36,115 bases of DNA from Candidatus Epulonipiscium sp. (GTDB lineage Bacteria; Bacillota; Clostridia; Lachnospirales; Defluviitaleaceae): positions 1 through 36,115 of the forward strand of contig JAAYMW010000154.1 in NCBI GenBank assembly GCA_012521175.1, in the 5' to 3' direction. The notes under the pieces were generated by a model. That model saw nothing but the letters and a program-made list of their open reading frames with translations, ran no database searches and was not told the origin of the DNA. This document shows positions 1 through 7,826 of this stretch, piece by piece. A program made the translations under genes and the position numbers. Every line of letters begins with the position of its first letter. Within the stretch, counting starts at the first letter, position 1.

Positions 1-143
1 AGGGGGAAGGTGTATCTATATACATGGCCTACGGCCTTTTTCTCTTCCAAAATTTCAATAAAATAGAAAAAATCTAATTTCCTATAAAGAAAAAAGCTTT
101 ACTGGAAATTAGATGCGAAATCTCTGCTATACCTATTTGTTTA
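1..143. other. Gene-free left edge with an 11-bp inverted repeat
   Basis: No coding region is visible here. A short GGCC-TAC-GGCC hairpin followed by T's (about 26-41) might be the weak end of a transcript entering from the left. A perfect 11-bp inverted repeat (ATCTAATTTCC at 72-82 and its complement at 104-114, 21-nt spacer) lies about 30 nt upstream of the aroF -35 box. It has no U-tract, so it reads more like an operator or a processed hairpin than a terminator. Confidence 0.45.
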
Positions 144-172
144 TTGACATGGATATTAAAAGGGTATACAAT
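144..172 (+). promoter_or_regulatory. Sigma-A promoter of the DAHP synthase gene
   Basis: TTGACA at 144-149, a 17-nt spacer and TACAAT at 167-172 form a near-consensus vegetative promoter. The leader would be only about 40 nt, which leaves little room for a T-box or attenuator. Control is more likely at initiation or by feedback on the enzyme. Confidence 0.8.
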
Positions 173-216
173 GTTCTGAAATTTATTATTTTATTATTGT
201 AGAAAGGAGCTTAAAA

Positions 217-1245
217 ATGAGTTTTAAATACCTTCGAAAAATTCCCTCGACAGAAGAGATTATCAATGAAATTCCTTTCTCCAATGATTTAGCTTTGATT
301 AAACAAAAAAGAGATGCTCAAATAAAAGCTGTAATAGAGAAAAAATCAGATCAATTTCTTCTGATTATCGGCCCTTGTTCTGCTCATGATGAAGATGCTG
401 TTTGCGATTATGTCAATCGACTTGCCAAAGTACAGGAAAAAGTTAAAGAGAAAATCATTATTATCCCCAGAATATACACAAATAAGCCCAGAACAACTGG
501 AGAGGGCTATAAAGGAATGCTTCATCAACCAGACCCTACAGAAAAGCCAAACATTCTGGAAGGCTTAAAAGCAATTAGAAGAATGCACATTCGTGCCATC
601 AGCGAATCCCATCTTACACCTGCGGATGAAATGCTATACCCTGAAAATTATACGTATCTTGAAGACGTATTAAGCTATGTTGCCATAGGTGCCCGTTCCG
701 TAGAAGACCAACAGCATCGTTTAACCGTCAGTGGCATGGATGTTCCTGTGGGCATGAAAAACCCAACCAGCGGAGATATCTCTGTAATGCTCAATTCTAT
801 CCACGCCGCTCAACATGGCCATACCTTTCTTTATCAGGGATGGGAAGTAAAAACGACTGGGAATCCTCTTGCCCATGCAATTTTAAGAGGAGCTGTCAAT
901 CATTATGGTACGAATATTCCTAACTATCACTATGAGGATATGATGTACTTAGCAAGTGAATATGAAGAACGGGGTTTGCTAAATCCCACTATTATCGTAG
1001 ATACCAATCATGCAAATTCTATGAAAAAATATAAAGAACAGCCTCGTATCGTAAAAGAAATATTGTACAGCCGAAAACATTCTACAATTTTAAAAGATAT
1101 GGTTCGAGGCCTTATGATCGAAAGCTATATCGTTGAGGGAAATCAAAAACCAGATGAAAAGGTTTACGGTAAATCTATAACAGATCCTTGTCTTGGCTGG
1201 GATGATTCAGAACAGCTAATTTACTATATTGCAGAAAATGTATAG
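217..1245 (+). CDS. aroF: 3-deoxy-7-phosphoheptulonate (DAHP) synthase, type I
   Basis: This enzyme condenses phosphoenolpyruvate with erythrose 4-phosphate, the first step of the shikimate pathway to aromatic amino acids, in the cytoplasm. The 342-residue length matches the AroF/AroG/AroH (type I-alpha) family. Visible family motifs are IIGPCSAHDED (50-60), the substrate-binding stretch ending TNKPRTT (88-94), GMKNPTSG in mid-protein and DTNHANS near residue 265. The N-terminal ~45 residues precede the barrel as in feedback-regulated members, but which amino acid inhibits it cannot be read here. The ATG has AAAGGAG seven bases upstream. The gene stands alone between its own promoter and a terminator. 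The specific paralogue letter is a convention; aroG or aroH would be equally defensible. Confidence 0.93.
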   Translation: MSFKYLRKIPSTEEIINEIPFSNDLALIKQKRDAQIKAVIEKKSDQFLLIIGPCSAHDEDAVCDYVNRLAKVQEKVKEKIIIIPRIYTNKPRTTGEGYKGMLHQPDPTEKPNILEGLKAIRRMHIRAISESHLTPADEMLYPENYTYLEDVLSYVAIGARSVEDQQHRLTVSGMDVPVGMKNPTSGDISVMLNSIHAAQHGHTFLYQGWEVKTTGNPLAHAILRGAVNHYGTNIPNYHYEDMMYLASEYEERGLLNPTIIVDTNHANSMKKYKEQPRIVKEILYSRKHSTILKDMVRGLMIESYIVEGNQKPDEKVYGKSITDPCLGWDDSEQLIYYIAENV

Positions 1246-1251
1246 GAATAT

Positions 1252-1292
1252 AAAAAAGCCAATACCATCTAAAAAAGTATTGGCTTTTTTTT
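1252..1292. terminator. Bidirectional terminator between aroF and pspC
   Basis: A 14-bp stem (AAAAAAGCCAATAC with its complement), an 11-nt loop and T-runs on both strands lie between the convergent DAHP synthase and PspC genes, so it can serve both. Confidence 0.9.
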
Positions 1293-1295
1293 AAA

Positions 1296-1517
1296 TTAAT
1301 TATGATTGCCGTTATCGTAATAATAATCCTCATAAGGTTCATCGGGGATGATTAAAGCACAAATAACATATGCCAAAACACCACTAAATCCGAGAAAAAT
1401 AAATAAAATCCATAAGATTCGCACCAGGGTTGAGTCCATATTAAAATATTGAGCCAATCCTCCGCATACACCACTAATTTTTCTATCAGTTCTTGATTTA
1501 TAGAGTTTCTTCTGCAT
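1296..1517 (-). CDS. pspC: PspC-domain small membrane protein
   Basis: A 73-residue protein that is almost entirely one PspC domain: a basic start (KKLYKSRTDRKISGVCGG), the GLAQYFNMD segment, then a hydrophobic helix and IIPDEP. In the phage-shock family such proteins sit in the cytoplasmic membrane and act in envelope-stress responses; stand-alone Gram-positive copies are poorly characterised. The ORF track starts five codons earlier, but GGGAGG lies seven bases before the inner ATG (MQKK), so I start there. The acidic Tyr/Asp-rich tail (YEDYYYDNGN) is short and distinctive. No psp partners are nearby. Confidence 0.85.
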   Translation of the reverse strand: MQKKLYKSRTDRKISGVCGGLAQYFNMDSTLVRILWILFIFLGFSGVLAYVICALIIPDEPYEDYYYDNGNHN

Positions 1518-1685
1518 ATTAAGCCCTCCCATTTCATACTTTATTATTTGACTGATTTATACAAATATACGTTAAAAACAAAAATAAGTTTATTGTTACA
1601 GTATATTTTTTAACCTTCTACTTTTTATTTTTTATTTTTTCATATATAATATGTTATCAAACACTAAATAGAAAGAGTAAAGAAC

Positions 1686-3047
1686 ATGAAACCAATAACA
1701 ATTGATAAAAAATTCTATAAAACTTTATTTTCACTGGCATTGCCAATTGCCATGCAAAACTTCATATCGTCTTCTTTAAATATGGTGGATACCCTTATGA
1801 TTGGAAAATTGGGAGAAGCACCTATTGCAGCAGTTGCCCAGGCGAATAAAATATTTTTCTTATTTACCTTGATGCTTTTTGGTATCAACAGCGGAGGTTC
1901 CAGCTTTACGGCACAATTTTGGAGTAAAAAGGATGTAAAGGGGATCAGAAAGATATTGGGAATATGTCTGCTATCAGGTGGAATTGCTGCTATTGTATTT
2001 TCCATAGGAGCCATATTCTTCCCAAACCAATTAATGTATATTTTTGCAAAGGATGCAGAAGTTATTAGGCTTGGAAGTGACTATTTAAGAATAGTTGCAC
2101 TAAGCTACTTAGTCACTGCTGTTACTTTTTCATATTCTATCTTACTAAGAAGTACAGGGGAAGCCGTTATTCCAATGCTTATCAGTATGATTTCTCTTGG
2201 TTCAAATACCCTGTTAAACTGGATTTTTATCTTTGGACATTTTGGTTTTAGTCCTATGGGGGTTAAAGGGGCGGCTATTGCTACAGTAATCGCCAGATTC
2301 ATTGAAGTTGGATTATTTATATGGATTATATATAAAAAACAATCTTCCCTTGCAGCATCCCTAAACGAAATGTTAGATATTTCTTTTGAATTCGTTAAAA
2401 GATTCTATAAAACAACCATCTTTGTGATTTTAAATGAATTTATTTGGGCACTGGGCACTACCATGTATTCCATCGCTTACGGCAGAATGGGCAAAGAAGC
2501 TGTGGTATCCATTAGTATCTCCAGCAATGTAGAACAAATCGCTATGGTAATTTTCTTTGGATTAAGCAGCGCCTGTGCTGTGATGCTTGGAAATGAAATC
2601 GGTGCTGAAAATGAAGAAAGAGCCTTCGCTTATGCAAAGCGATTTGCAGTGCTGGGACCTGTCTTAGGAATTTTCATAGGAATATCCGTTATCTTAGTGG
2701 CACCGCTTATTTTATCCATTTTCAATGTATCAAATGAAGTATATATGGACGCTACCAGAATTATAACGATATTTGCCTGTTTCATTCCTGTCAAAGTATT
2801 TAATTTATTTACAATCGTCGGAATACTACGAAGCGGCGGGGATACAACCTTTGGATTTATACTGGATGCCGGTGGGGTATGGCTTATAGGGGTTCCTTTT
2901 GCCTTTATTGGCGGATTGTTCTGGAAGCTGCCTATTTATTGGGTATTTGCATTGGTATGCACTGAAGAATTTGTTAAAGCTATCTTTGGGATTTATCGAT
3001 TATTCTCAAAAAAATGGATTCACAATTTAGTGAATCAGATGGAATAA
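1686..3047 (+). CDS. MATE-family efflux transporter
   Basis: A 453-residue polytopic membrane protein of the multidrug and toxic compound extrusion family, which exports cationic drugs or metabolites against Na+ or H+. The length and about twelve hydrophobic segments in two similar halves fit. The N-terminal half has the typical PIAMQNFISSSLNMVDTLMIG pattern with GINSGGSSFTAQFW, and the second half has a related start (ILNEFIWALGTTMY) and ILRSGGDT near residue 382. A TATAAT at 1645-1650 may be the -10 box. The ribosome binding site (GAAAGAG) is weak. The gene is monocistronic and ends 3 bp from the convergent ABC permease without an obvious terminator. The substrate cannot be told. Confidence 0.93.
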   Translation: MKPITIDKKFYKTLFSLALPIAMQNFISSSLNMVDTLMIGKLGEAPIAAVAQANKIFFLFTLMLFGINSGGSSFTAQFWSKKDVKGIRKILGICLLSGGIAAIVFSIGAIFFPNQLMYIFAKDAEVIRLGSDYLRIVALSYLVTAVTFSYSILLRSTGEAVIPMLISMISLGSNTLLNWIFIFGHFGFSPMGVKGAAIATVIARFIEVGLFIWIIYKKQSSLAASLNEMLDISFEFVKRFYKTTIFVILNEFIWALGTTMYSIAYGRMGKEAVVSISISSNVEQIAMVIFFGLSSACAVMLGNEIGAENEERAFAYAKRFAVLGPVLGIFIGISVILVAPLILSIFNVSNEVYMDATRIITIFACFIPVKVFNLFTIVGILRSGGDTTFGFILDAGGVWLIGVPFAFIGGLFWKLPIYWVFALVCTEEFVKAIFGIYRLFSKKWIHNLVNQME

Positions 3048-3050
3048 AGA

Positions 3051-3863
3051 TTATTCTCTCCATTTTAAAAATCGCTTTTCTAAAAGCATAACACATTTAT
3101 ACAGTAAAGCCGCCAGTAGTCCCAGAATAACAATACTTAGCATTACCCAATCCAGTTTAAAAATTTGGCTTCCATAAATAATAAGATAGCCTAATCCTGC
3201 CTGAGCTACTAAAAACTCTCCTACCATAACACCAACCAGAGATAAGCCTACATTCACTTTTAATGCATTGATAATTGTAGGAACATTGGCAGGAAGCATT
3301 ACTTTGGTTAATATATCTTTTTTACTTCCTCCAAAAGTTTCTATGAGTTTTATTTTATCCTGATCTACTTCCAAAAAGCCATTTAAAACGGTCAAAGTGG
3401 TTACTACAATAGACATTAATATAGCTGTAAAAAGAATGGATTTCATATTATTTCCCATCCAGACAATCAAAATAGGAGCCAATGCAGTTTTTGGAAGGCT
3501 GTTAATAACGACAAGATAAGGATCCGCTACCTTTAATATAAAATGATTCCACCATAATAAAATCGCTATGGCGGTACCAAGAAGGGTGCTTAAAAGAAAA
3601 CCTATCACCGTTTCAGCTAAACTAATTCCTGTATGAATAAATAGACTTCCATCCAATATCATTTCCCATGCGGTCGAAAAGATTTTCGTTGGCTGACTAA
3701 AAATAAAGGGATCAATCCATCTAAGCCGCGCCGCTACCTCCCAAAAAAGAATCAAGCTAAGTAATATAATAATTTGCATGATTTTAACAGCAATCTCTGT
3801 CTTTTTTACCTGGCAGAGATATTTTTGATGCTCCTCAGAAATATAATGATTGCTATGCTTCAT
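3051..3863 (-). CDS. ABC transporter permease (SsuC/TauC/ThiX type)
   Basis: A 270-residue inner-membrane permease with about six hydrophobic segments and the BPD-transp-1 coupling loop (TFGGSKKDILTKVMLPANVPTI) that docks on the ATPase. The family imports nitrate, sulfonates, taurine, or thiamine and riboflavin precursors, always with a periplasmic-type binding protein. Its start overlaps the end of the upstream ATPase gene by 11 bp, so translation is coupled. No binding protein gene is next to the pair, so the substrate is unknown. Confidence 0.88.
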   Translation of the reverse strand: MKHSNHYISEEHQKYLCQVKKTEIAVKIMQIIILLSLILFWEVAARLRWIDPFIFSQPTKIFSTAWEMILDGSLFIHTGISLAETVIGFLLSTLLGTAIAILLWWNHFILKVADPYLVVINSLPKTALAPILIVWMGNNMKSILFTAILMSIVVTTLTVLNGFLEVDQDKIKLIETFGGSKKDILTKVMLPANVPTIINALKVNVGLSLVGVMVGEFLVAQAGLGYLIIYGSQIFKLDWVMLSIVILGLLAALLYKCVMLLEKRFLKWRE

Positions 3864-4623
3864 CGGATTTCAACTCCTTCCACAAGAGGTTAAAGTATTC
3901 TCTGAATTCAGGAGCTTCTCTGGATTTAAGAGGAGTCCTATCCTCAACGGATAACTTAATGTCATGGATGGCTTTAATTTTAGCTGGTCTTTGTGTTAAT
4001 ACGACTACTTTATCCGCCATACTGATGGCTTCCGATATATCATGGCTGACAAGAATCGCCGTTTTATTTTCTTTCTTGATAATACCTCCTATTTCATCCG
4101 CCACAGATAACCTTGTCTGATAGTCCAATGCTGAAAAAGGCTCGTCAAGAAGAAGAATATCCGGTTTTACTGCCAGAGTTCTGATTAAAGCAGCCCTTTG
4201 CCTCATCCCTCCGGATAATTCTGAAGGAAAATGGTTTTTAAACTCTCCTAATCCGTAGGTATCCAGAAGATGATTAACATACGCTTTATTTTCCTCAGTT
4301 AATTTATTTTGAATTTCAAGACCTAAGTATACATTTCTAAGAATGGTGCGCCATTCAAAGAGATGGTCCTTTTGAAGCATATAACCGACTTTTGAAGTGA
4401 CTTCTTTCGCATTTTTCCCAAAAACAAGAATTTCTCCTGAGGAGGGCTCAATAAGTCCTGCAATAAGAGAAAGAATCGTAGATTTACCGCATCCACTGGG
4501 ACCTATAATACTTATAAATTCACCTTCATTGATAGAAAGACTTAGATTGTCCAGCGCTTTCGTTTCTCCCAAAGGACTATGATAATTTTTAACAACAGAT
4601 TTAAGCTCAACAATTTGTGTCAT
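3853..4623 (-). CDS. ABC transporter ATP-binding protein (SsuB/TauB/ThiZ type)
   Basis: A 256-residue cytoplasmic ATPase that energises the permease encoded just downstream. All nucleotide-binding motifs are intact: Walker A GPSGCGKST (41-49), Q-loop around MLQKD (82-86), signature LSGGMRQR (136-143), Walker B ILLLDEP (156-162) and H-loop VSHD. The family is the nitrate/sulfonate/taurine group, which also holds the thiamine-precursor importers. The ATG follows an AAGGAGG site. The pair has its own promoter and lacks a neighbouring substrate-binding gene. Confidence 0.92.
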   Translation of the reverse strand: MTQIVELKSVVKNYHSPLGETKALDNLSLSINEGEFISIIGPSGCGKSTILSLIAGLIEPSSGEILVFGKNAKEVTSKVGYMLQKDHLFEWRTILRNVYLGLEIQNKLTEENKAYVNHLLDTYGLGEFKNHFPSELSGGMRQRAALIRTLAVKPDILLLDEPFSALDYQTRLSVADEIGGIIKKENKTAILVSHDISEAISMADKVVVLTQRPAKIKAIHDIKLSVEDRTPLKSREAPEFREYFNLLWKELKSDEA

Positions 4624-4663
4624 CCCGTCGACCTCCTTAATTTAAGCCGTTTCAATAATTAAT

Positions 4664-4692
4664 ATATTAAAATAACTGAGAAAATGTGACAA
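4664..4692 (-). promoter_or_regulatory. Promoter of the ABC ATPase-permease pair
   Basis: On the minus strand TTGTCA (4692-4687), a 17-nt spacer and TAATAT (4669-4664) make a good vegetative promoter about 40 nt ahead of the ATPase start. I see no thiamine, FMN or other riboswitch in the short leader. Confidence 0.65.
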
Positions 4693-4729
4693 AATTTGGT
4701 ATTAGGAAGAAGGAGGATTTACGACAAAA

Positions 4730-4759
4730 GAATAACCCTCCCGCTTGGGAGGGTTATTC
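4730..4759 (-). terminator. Terminator of the acpS-alr-mazEF operon
   Basis: A perfect 13-bp stem (GAATAACCCTCCC with its complement) with a 4-nt loop, followed on the minus strand by TTTT. It lies just after the mazF stop codon. Confidence 0.88.
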
Positions 4760-4772
4760 CTTCTTCTATGTA

Positions 4773-5114
4773 TTACAATCCAAAACTTATGGCTAAACCT
4801 TTATCCACTTTTTTCATAAGCTCTTTATCTAGATGACATATCTTTTCTTTTAATCTCTTTTTATCAATCGTTCTTATTTGTTCTAATAAAACTACAGAAT
4901 CTTTAACCAACTCATATGAGGCCGCGTCCACCTCAATATGAGTTGGTAATTTAGCCTTATTGATCTGAGATGTAATGGCAGCACATATAACAGTAGGACT
5001 ATATTTATTGCCTATATCATTTTGTACAATGAGTACTGGGCGAACACCTCCTTGTTCAGATCCGATAACAGGGCTTAAATCAGCATAAAATACATCTCCT
5101 CGTTTAACAACCAC
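4773..5114 (-). CDS. mazF: MazF/EndoA-type mRNA interferase toxin
   Basis: A type II toxin that cleaves RNA at short specific sites and is neutralised by the antitoxin encoded directly upstream. The family hallmarks are present: [14 protein letters not shown] at the start, [16 protein letters not shown], the [11 protein letters not shown] strand and [13 protein letters not shown]. The protein is very close in length and pattern to Bacillus NdoA (EndoA). The ORF track starts at a GTG only one base after GGAG. The GTG three codons later gives MVVKRGDV, matches the usual family start, and has GGAG ten bases upstream, so I prefer it; it lies one base after the mazE stop. Last gene of the operon, before a strong terminator. 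Confidence 0.92.
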   Translation of the reverse strand: MVVKRGDVFYADLSPVIGSEQGGVRPVLIVQNDIGNKYSPTVICAAITSQINKAKLPTHIEVDAASYELVKDSVVLLEQIRTIDKKRLKEKICHLDKELMKKVDKGLAISFGL

Positions 5115-5115
5115 A

Positions 5116-5331
5116 TCACTCACACTCCGCTATTTGTTCAAAAAACTGCTCAACCTCTCTTTCAGCTTCGAAACAGAATTCTGACAACTTTAAATTAATC
5201 TCAGCCATTTCCTGATATCCTCTAATCATAGTGTCCCGTATCTGTTTCTTGGGATTGCGAGATGTTTTTTCTACCCATTCATCCAAATTAGAGGCATTTT
5301 TAATATTTAGAACTTTACTTTTCTTAGCCAT
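5116..5331 (-). CDS. mazE: MazE/EndoAI-like antitoxin (ribbon-helix-helix)
   Basis: A 71-residue protein directly upstream of the MazF toxin, in the place of Bacillus ndoAI (ydcD). The N-terminal [10 protein letters not shown] could form the DNA-binding strand, followed by helices and a very acidic C-terminus ([19 protein letters not shown]) fit to bind the toxin. Such antitoxins usually repress their own promoter. The ATG has AGGGAGTG upstream. The sequence is more divergent than that of the toxin, so the call rests partly on context. Confidence 0.82.
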   Translation of the reverse strand: MAKKSKVLNIKNASNLDEWVEKTSRNPKKQIRDTMIRGYQEMAEINLKLSEFCFEAEREVEQFFEQIAECE

Positions 5332-5449
5332 TGCAAATCACTCCCTAATCCAGAGTTTCTATTTTCACTCAATCGGAAGATCTTTATTTGCATAAAAAAT
5401 AATATATTATTGTCACATCCATCTCATATTTTTACCAATGAATTAGTTT

Positions 5450-6673
5450 TTATGCAAATTTTTCATCTCTATAAAGCATATTTTGTATATTGATATTTTC
5501 ATCCAATTCGTTCACATAATTCATCTTCTTTATAATCTCTTCATGTTCTTTATAAACTCTTGGAATTCTCTTGCCTACCATACAGATGACTTCATAATTG
5601 ATTGTTCCAATATGCCTTGCAATTTCTTCCGCTCCAATCGTTTCTTCGCCCTGACTACCCATTAAAACCACTTCATCTCCTACCCCTACATCAGGGATAT
5701 CCGTTACATCCACCATAAATTGATCCATACAAATATTCCCTATGATCGGGGCATATTGTCCTCTGATTAATACTCTTCCTTTGTTTGACAGCTGTCTTGA
5801 ATAACCATCTGCATAGCCTACTGGGATGGTTGCAACCTTAGTTTTTCTCCTGGTTATAAATTTTCGACTGTAACTTATAGGAACATTTTCTTCTACTTCT
5901 TTTATAAAGACTACCTGAGACTTTAAAGTCATTGCAGGTTTTAAATGGACAATTTCTTTTTTGACTTCTTCTGAAGGATACAATCCATATAAAATAATCC
6001 CTGGGCGAATTAAATCCATATGCATATTTTTATAACCTATGAATCCAGCGCTGTTGGAGCAATGTTTAACAGGTATATAAATATCTTCTTTTTCCAACTG
6101 GCTTATAAAAGAAGTAAAACGACTAAACTGTAATTCAGTAAAAGAAGGATCTTTTTCATCTGCAGAAGAAAAATGAGTAAAAATTCCTTCAATTTGAAGA
6201 TTAGGCAATCTACTTATCTCTTTAATCAAATAAACCGAATCCTGATTAGGTTGTAACCCTATTCTGCCCATTCCTGTATCGATTTTTATATGAACAGCAG
6301 CAGTTTTATTTTGTCTTACTGCTGCATCCGAAATAGCTTTTGCCATGTCATAGGAAAATACCGTCTGAATAAAATCATAAAATACGATTTCATCCGCTTG
6401 TTCCAGTGAGGTATATCCTAAAATCAGTATTGGCACCTGAATATTATTTTTTCTTAACTGCTTTCCCTCATCTAAAATAGCAACAGCCAATCTCTGTACG
6501 CCATTTTCTATAAGAATTCTACTCACTTCAATAGCTCCATGGCCGTAGGCATCCGCTTTAACAACGGCCATAATTTCTGTATCCTTTGAAATTTGACTTT
6601 TAATCTGATGTATGTTATATGCAATTGCATCTAAGTTAATCTCTGCAATCACACGGTAGTACTCTTGCGTCAT
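5450..6673 (-). CDS. alr: Alanine racemase
   Basis: A pyridoxal-phosphate enzyme that interconverts L- and D-alanine and so supplies D-Ala for peptidoglycan. The PLP lysine is in VVKADAYGHG (Lys39). The second catalytic residue is the Tyr of ISYSRKF (Tyr268); the usual family motif reads SYG, so the Ser after Tyr is a small deviation. GYADGYSR and GNICMDQFMVD are further family signatures. At 407 residues it is slightly longer than usual because of a polar C-terminal tail after PRVYKEHEE. The ATG has GGGAGG eight bases upstream. It sits between the LolA-like lipoprotein gene and mazEF, the same order as in Bacillus subtilis. Confidence 0.95.
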   Translation of the reverse strand: MTQEYYRVIAEINLDAIAYNIHQIKSQISKDTEIMAVVKADAYGHGAIEVSRILIENGVQRLAVAILDEGKQLRKNNIQVPILILGYTSLEQADEIVFYDFIQTVFSYDMAKAISDAAVRQNKTAAVHIKIDTGMGRIGLQPNQDSVYLIKEISRLPNLQIEGIFTHFSSADEKDPSFTELQFSRFTSFISQLEKEDIYIPVKHCSNSAGFIGYKNMHMDLIRPGIILYGLYPSEEVKKEIVHLKPAMTLKSQVVFIKEVEENVPISYSRKFITRRKTKVATIPVGYADGYSRQLSNKGRVLIRGQYAPIIGNICMDQFMVDVTDIPDVGVGDEVVLMGSQGEETIGAEEIARHIGTINYEVICMVGKRIPRVYKEHEEIIKKMNYVNELDENINIQNMLYRDEKFA

Positions 6674-6695
6674 TTGTGCGCCTCCCTAAAACTCT

Positions 6696-7349
6696 TCACT
6701 CTTTCTGCTTTGATGGTTTCAATTGAAAGATCGAATCATCTAAAGTAACATTATACTTAAATTCTCCATATTTAACAATAATTCTTTCTTTTCCTTCGGT
6801 GTCATATATTACCAATTTAGCCGGGTTCAAAGTCTTATTTGAAACCCATAATTTCTCTGTGGCAAGGTATTTCCCGCCTTCCGGTATAACTGCTTCCAGT
6901 ACAGTATATTCTTCATTATTGTTATTAAAAACTTCTAAGGTGACATCTTCGGATTGAAGATAGTTCTTTAAAAACGTTCCTAAAAATATTTCATAGGTAT
7001 TTTTCGATTGGGGTATTTCATTCACCGCTTCTCCAAGAATTCGTGGATTATACTGCATAACTTTTTTTCCATCAAATACAGTAACTAGCCCTTTTACCTG
7101 TTCAGGCGCAGTGATTTCCACTCTATATTCACCGCTCATTTTATAATATTGCTTTGTCTTGTATGTATTTTTACCTTTATTTGAAATATAGGTTAAATCC
7201 GCAATACATGCATAACTCTCCATTGTCGTTAGTTTTTCATGAATTTTTTCTATGGGTGATTTTGGTTTTTTTTTCGTTGAACAAGCAGAAAAAAACATGC
7301 AAGTCGCAATATAGATCAATACCAAAAAGACAACACCCGATTTCTTCAC
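6696..7349 (-). CDS. LolA-like lipoprotein (YdcC-type)
   Basis: A 217-residue lipoprotein: basic start, hydrophobic segment and lipobox FSAC with the modified Cys at residue 23, so it is anchored to the outer face of the membrane. The rest resembles the outer-membrane lipoprotein-sorting (LolA-like) fold, with patterns such as YYKMSGEYRVEI, VTVFDGKKVMQYNP and LWVSNKTLNPAKL. In Gram-positives the homologue next to alr is YdcC, whose role is unclear. The start codon is GTG behind a run of G's. It lies 22 bp upstream of alr. Confidence 0.8.
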   Translation of the reverse strand: MKKSGVVFLVLIYIATCMFFSACSTKKKPKSPIEKIHEKLTTMESYACIADLTYISNKGKNTYKTKQYYKMSGEYRVEITAPEQVKGLVTVFDGKKVMQYNPRILGEAVNEIPQSKNTYEIFLGTFLKNYLQSEDVTLEVFNNNNEEYTVLEAVIPEGGKYLATEKLWVSNKTLNPAKLVIYDTEGKERIIVKYGEFKYNVTLDDSIFQLKPSKQKE

Positions 7350-7368
7350 TAAATCCCCCCTAGATTGA

Positions 7369-7815
7369 CTACAAGATGGTTTTTAACATATCAGCCCTGC
7401 TTACGATTCCAACCAAAATTCCTTCTTCATCAACTACCGGTACACGATTGACCCCCTTTTCCACCATAATGGAAGCAATCTCTTCAACGGGGGTGTCCTC
7501 TTTAATCGTATAAACCTTTTTGGTCATTATTTCTTCTGCAGTCATTGCCGCTAATTTTCTCAATTCCTCATCATAACGTTTTACCCCTTCTAGAAATATT
7601 ATACTCCCTAAAATTCCAATATATGACGGAAAACTAGGCTCTTTATCTTTAATGATTAAATCGTTTTCCGTAACAACTCCAATTACTTTTCCATCGTCAT
7701 CCAAAACAGGAACACCGCTAATCTTATTCTCTAATAATAACTTTGCAATATCTCTTACCAACATATCTTTTTTGATATGCAAAACATTGGTCTGCATGAT
7801 ATCTTTTGCCGTCAT
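7369..7815 (-). CDS. Tandem CBS-domain protein
   Basis: A 148-residue cytoplasmic protein made of two CBS domains: MTAKDIMQTNVLHIKKDM...VIGVVTENDLI and EEIMTKKVYTIKEDTPVEEIA...LVGIVSRADML. Such pairs bind adenine nucleotides and act as energy or ligand sensors; stand-alone ones have no assignable partner. The ORF track begins 20 codons earlier inside the preceding gene. AGGAGG six bases before the inner ATG decides this start. The gap to the NAD(P)H-hydrate gene upstream is 11 bp, so the two are co-transcribed. Confidence 0.9.
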   Translation of the reverse strand: MTAKDIMQTNVLHIKKDMLVRDIAKLLLENKISGVPVLDDDGKVIGVVTENDLIIKDKEPSFPSYIGILGSIIFLEGVKRYDEELRKLAAMTAEEIMTKKVYTIKEDTPVEEIASIMVEKGVNRVPVVDEEGILVGIVSRADMLKTIL

Positions 7816-7826
7816 TTTTTTCCTCC

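Noticed and set aside
1-216. T-box or amino-acid attenuator before aroF
   Set aside because: The promoter leaves a leader of about 40 nt with no T-box sequence or leader peptide.
1352-1537. Minus-strand ORF of 61 codons
   Set aside because: It overlaps pspC in another frame, and the PspC domain is in the other reading frame.
3017-3036. Hairpin GATTCAC-N6-GTGAATC as a terminator for the MATE gene
   Set aside because: It lies inside the last codons and has no T-run after it.
4624-4729. TPP or FMN riboswitch before the ABC pair
   Set aside because: The leader after the promoter is about 40 nt and has none of the conserved riboswitch segments.
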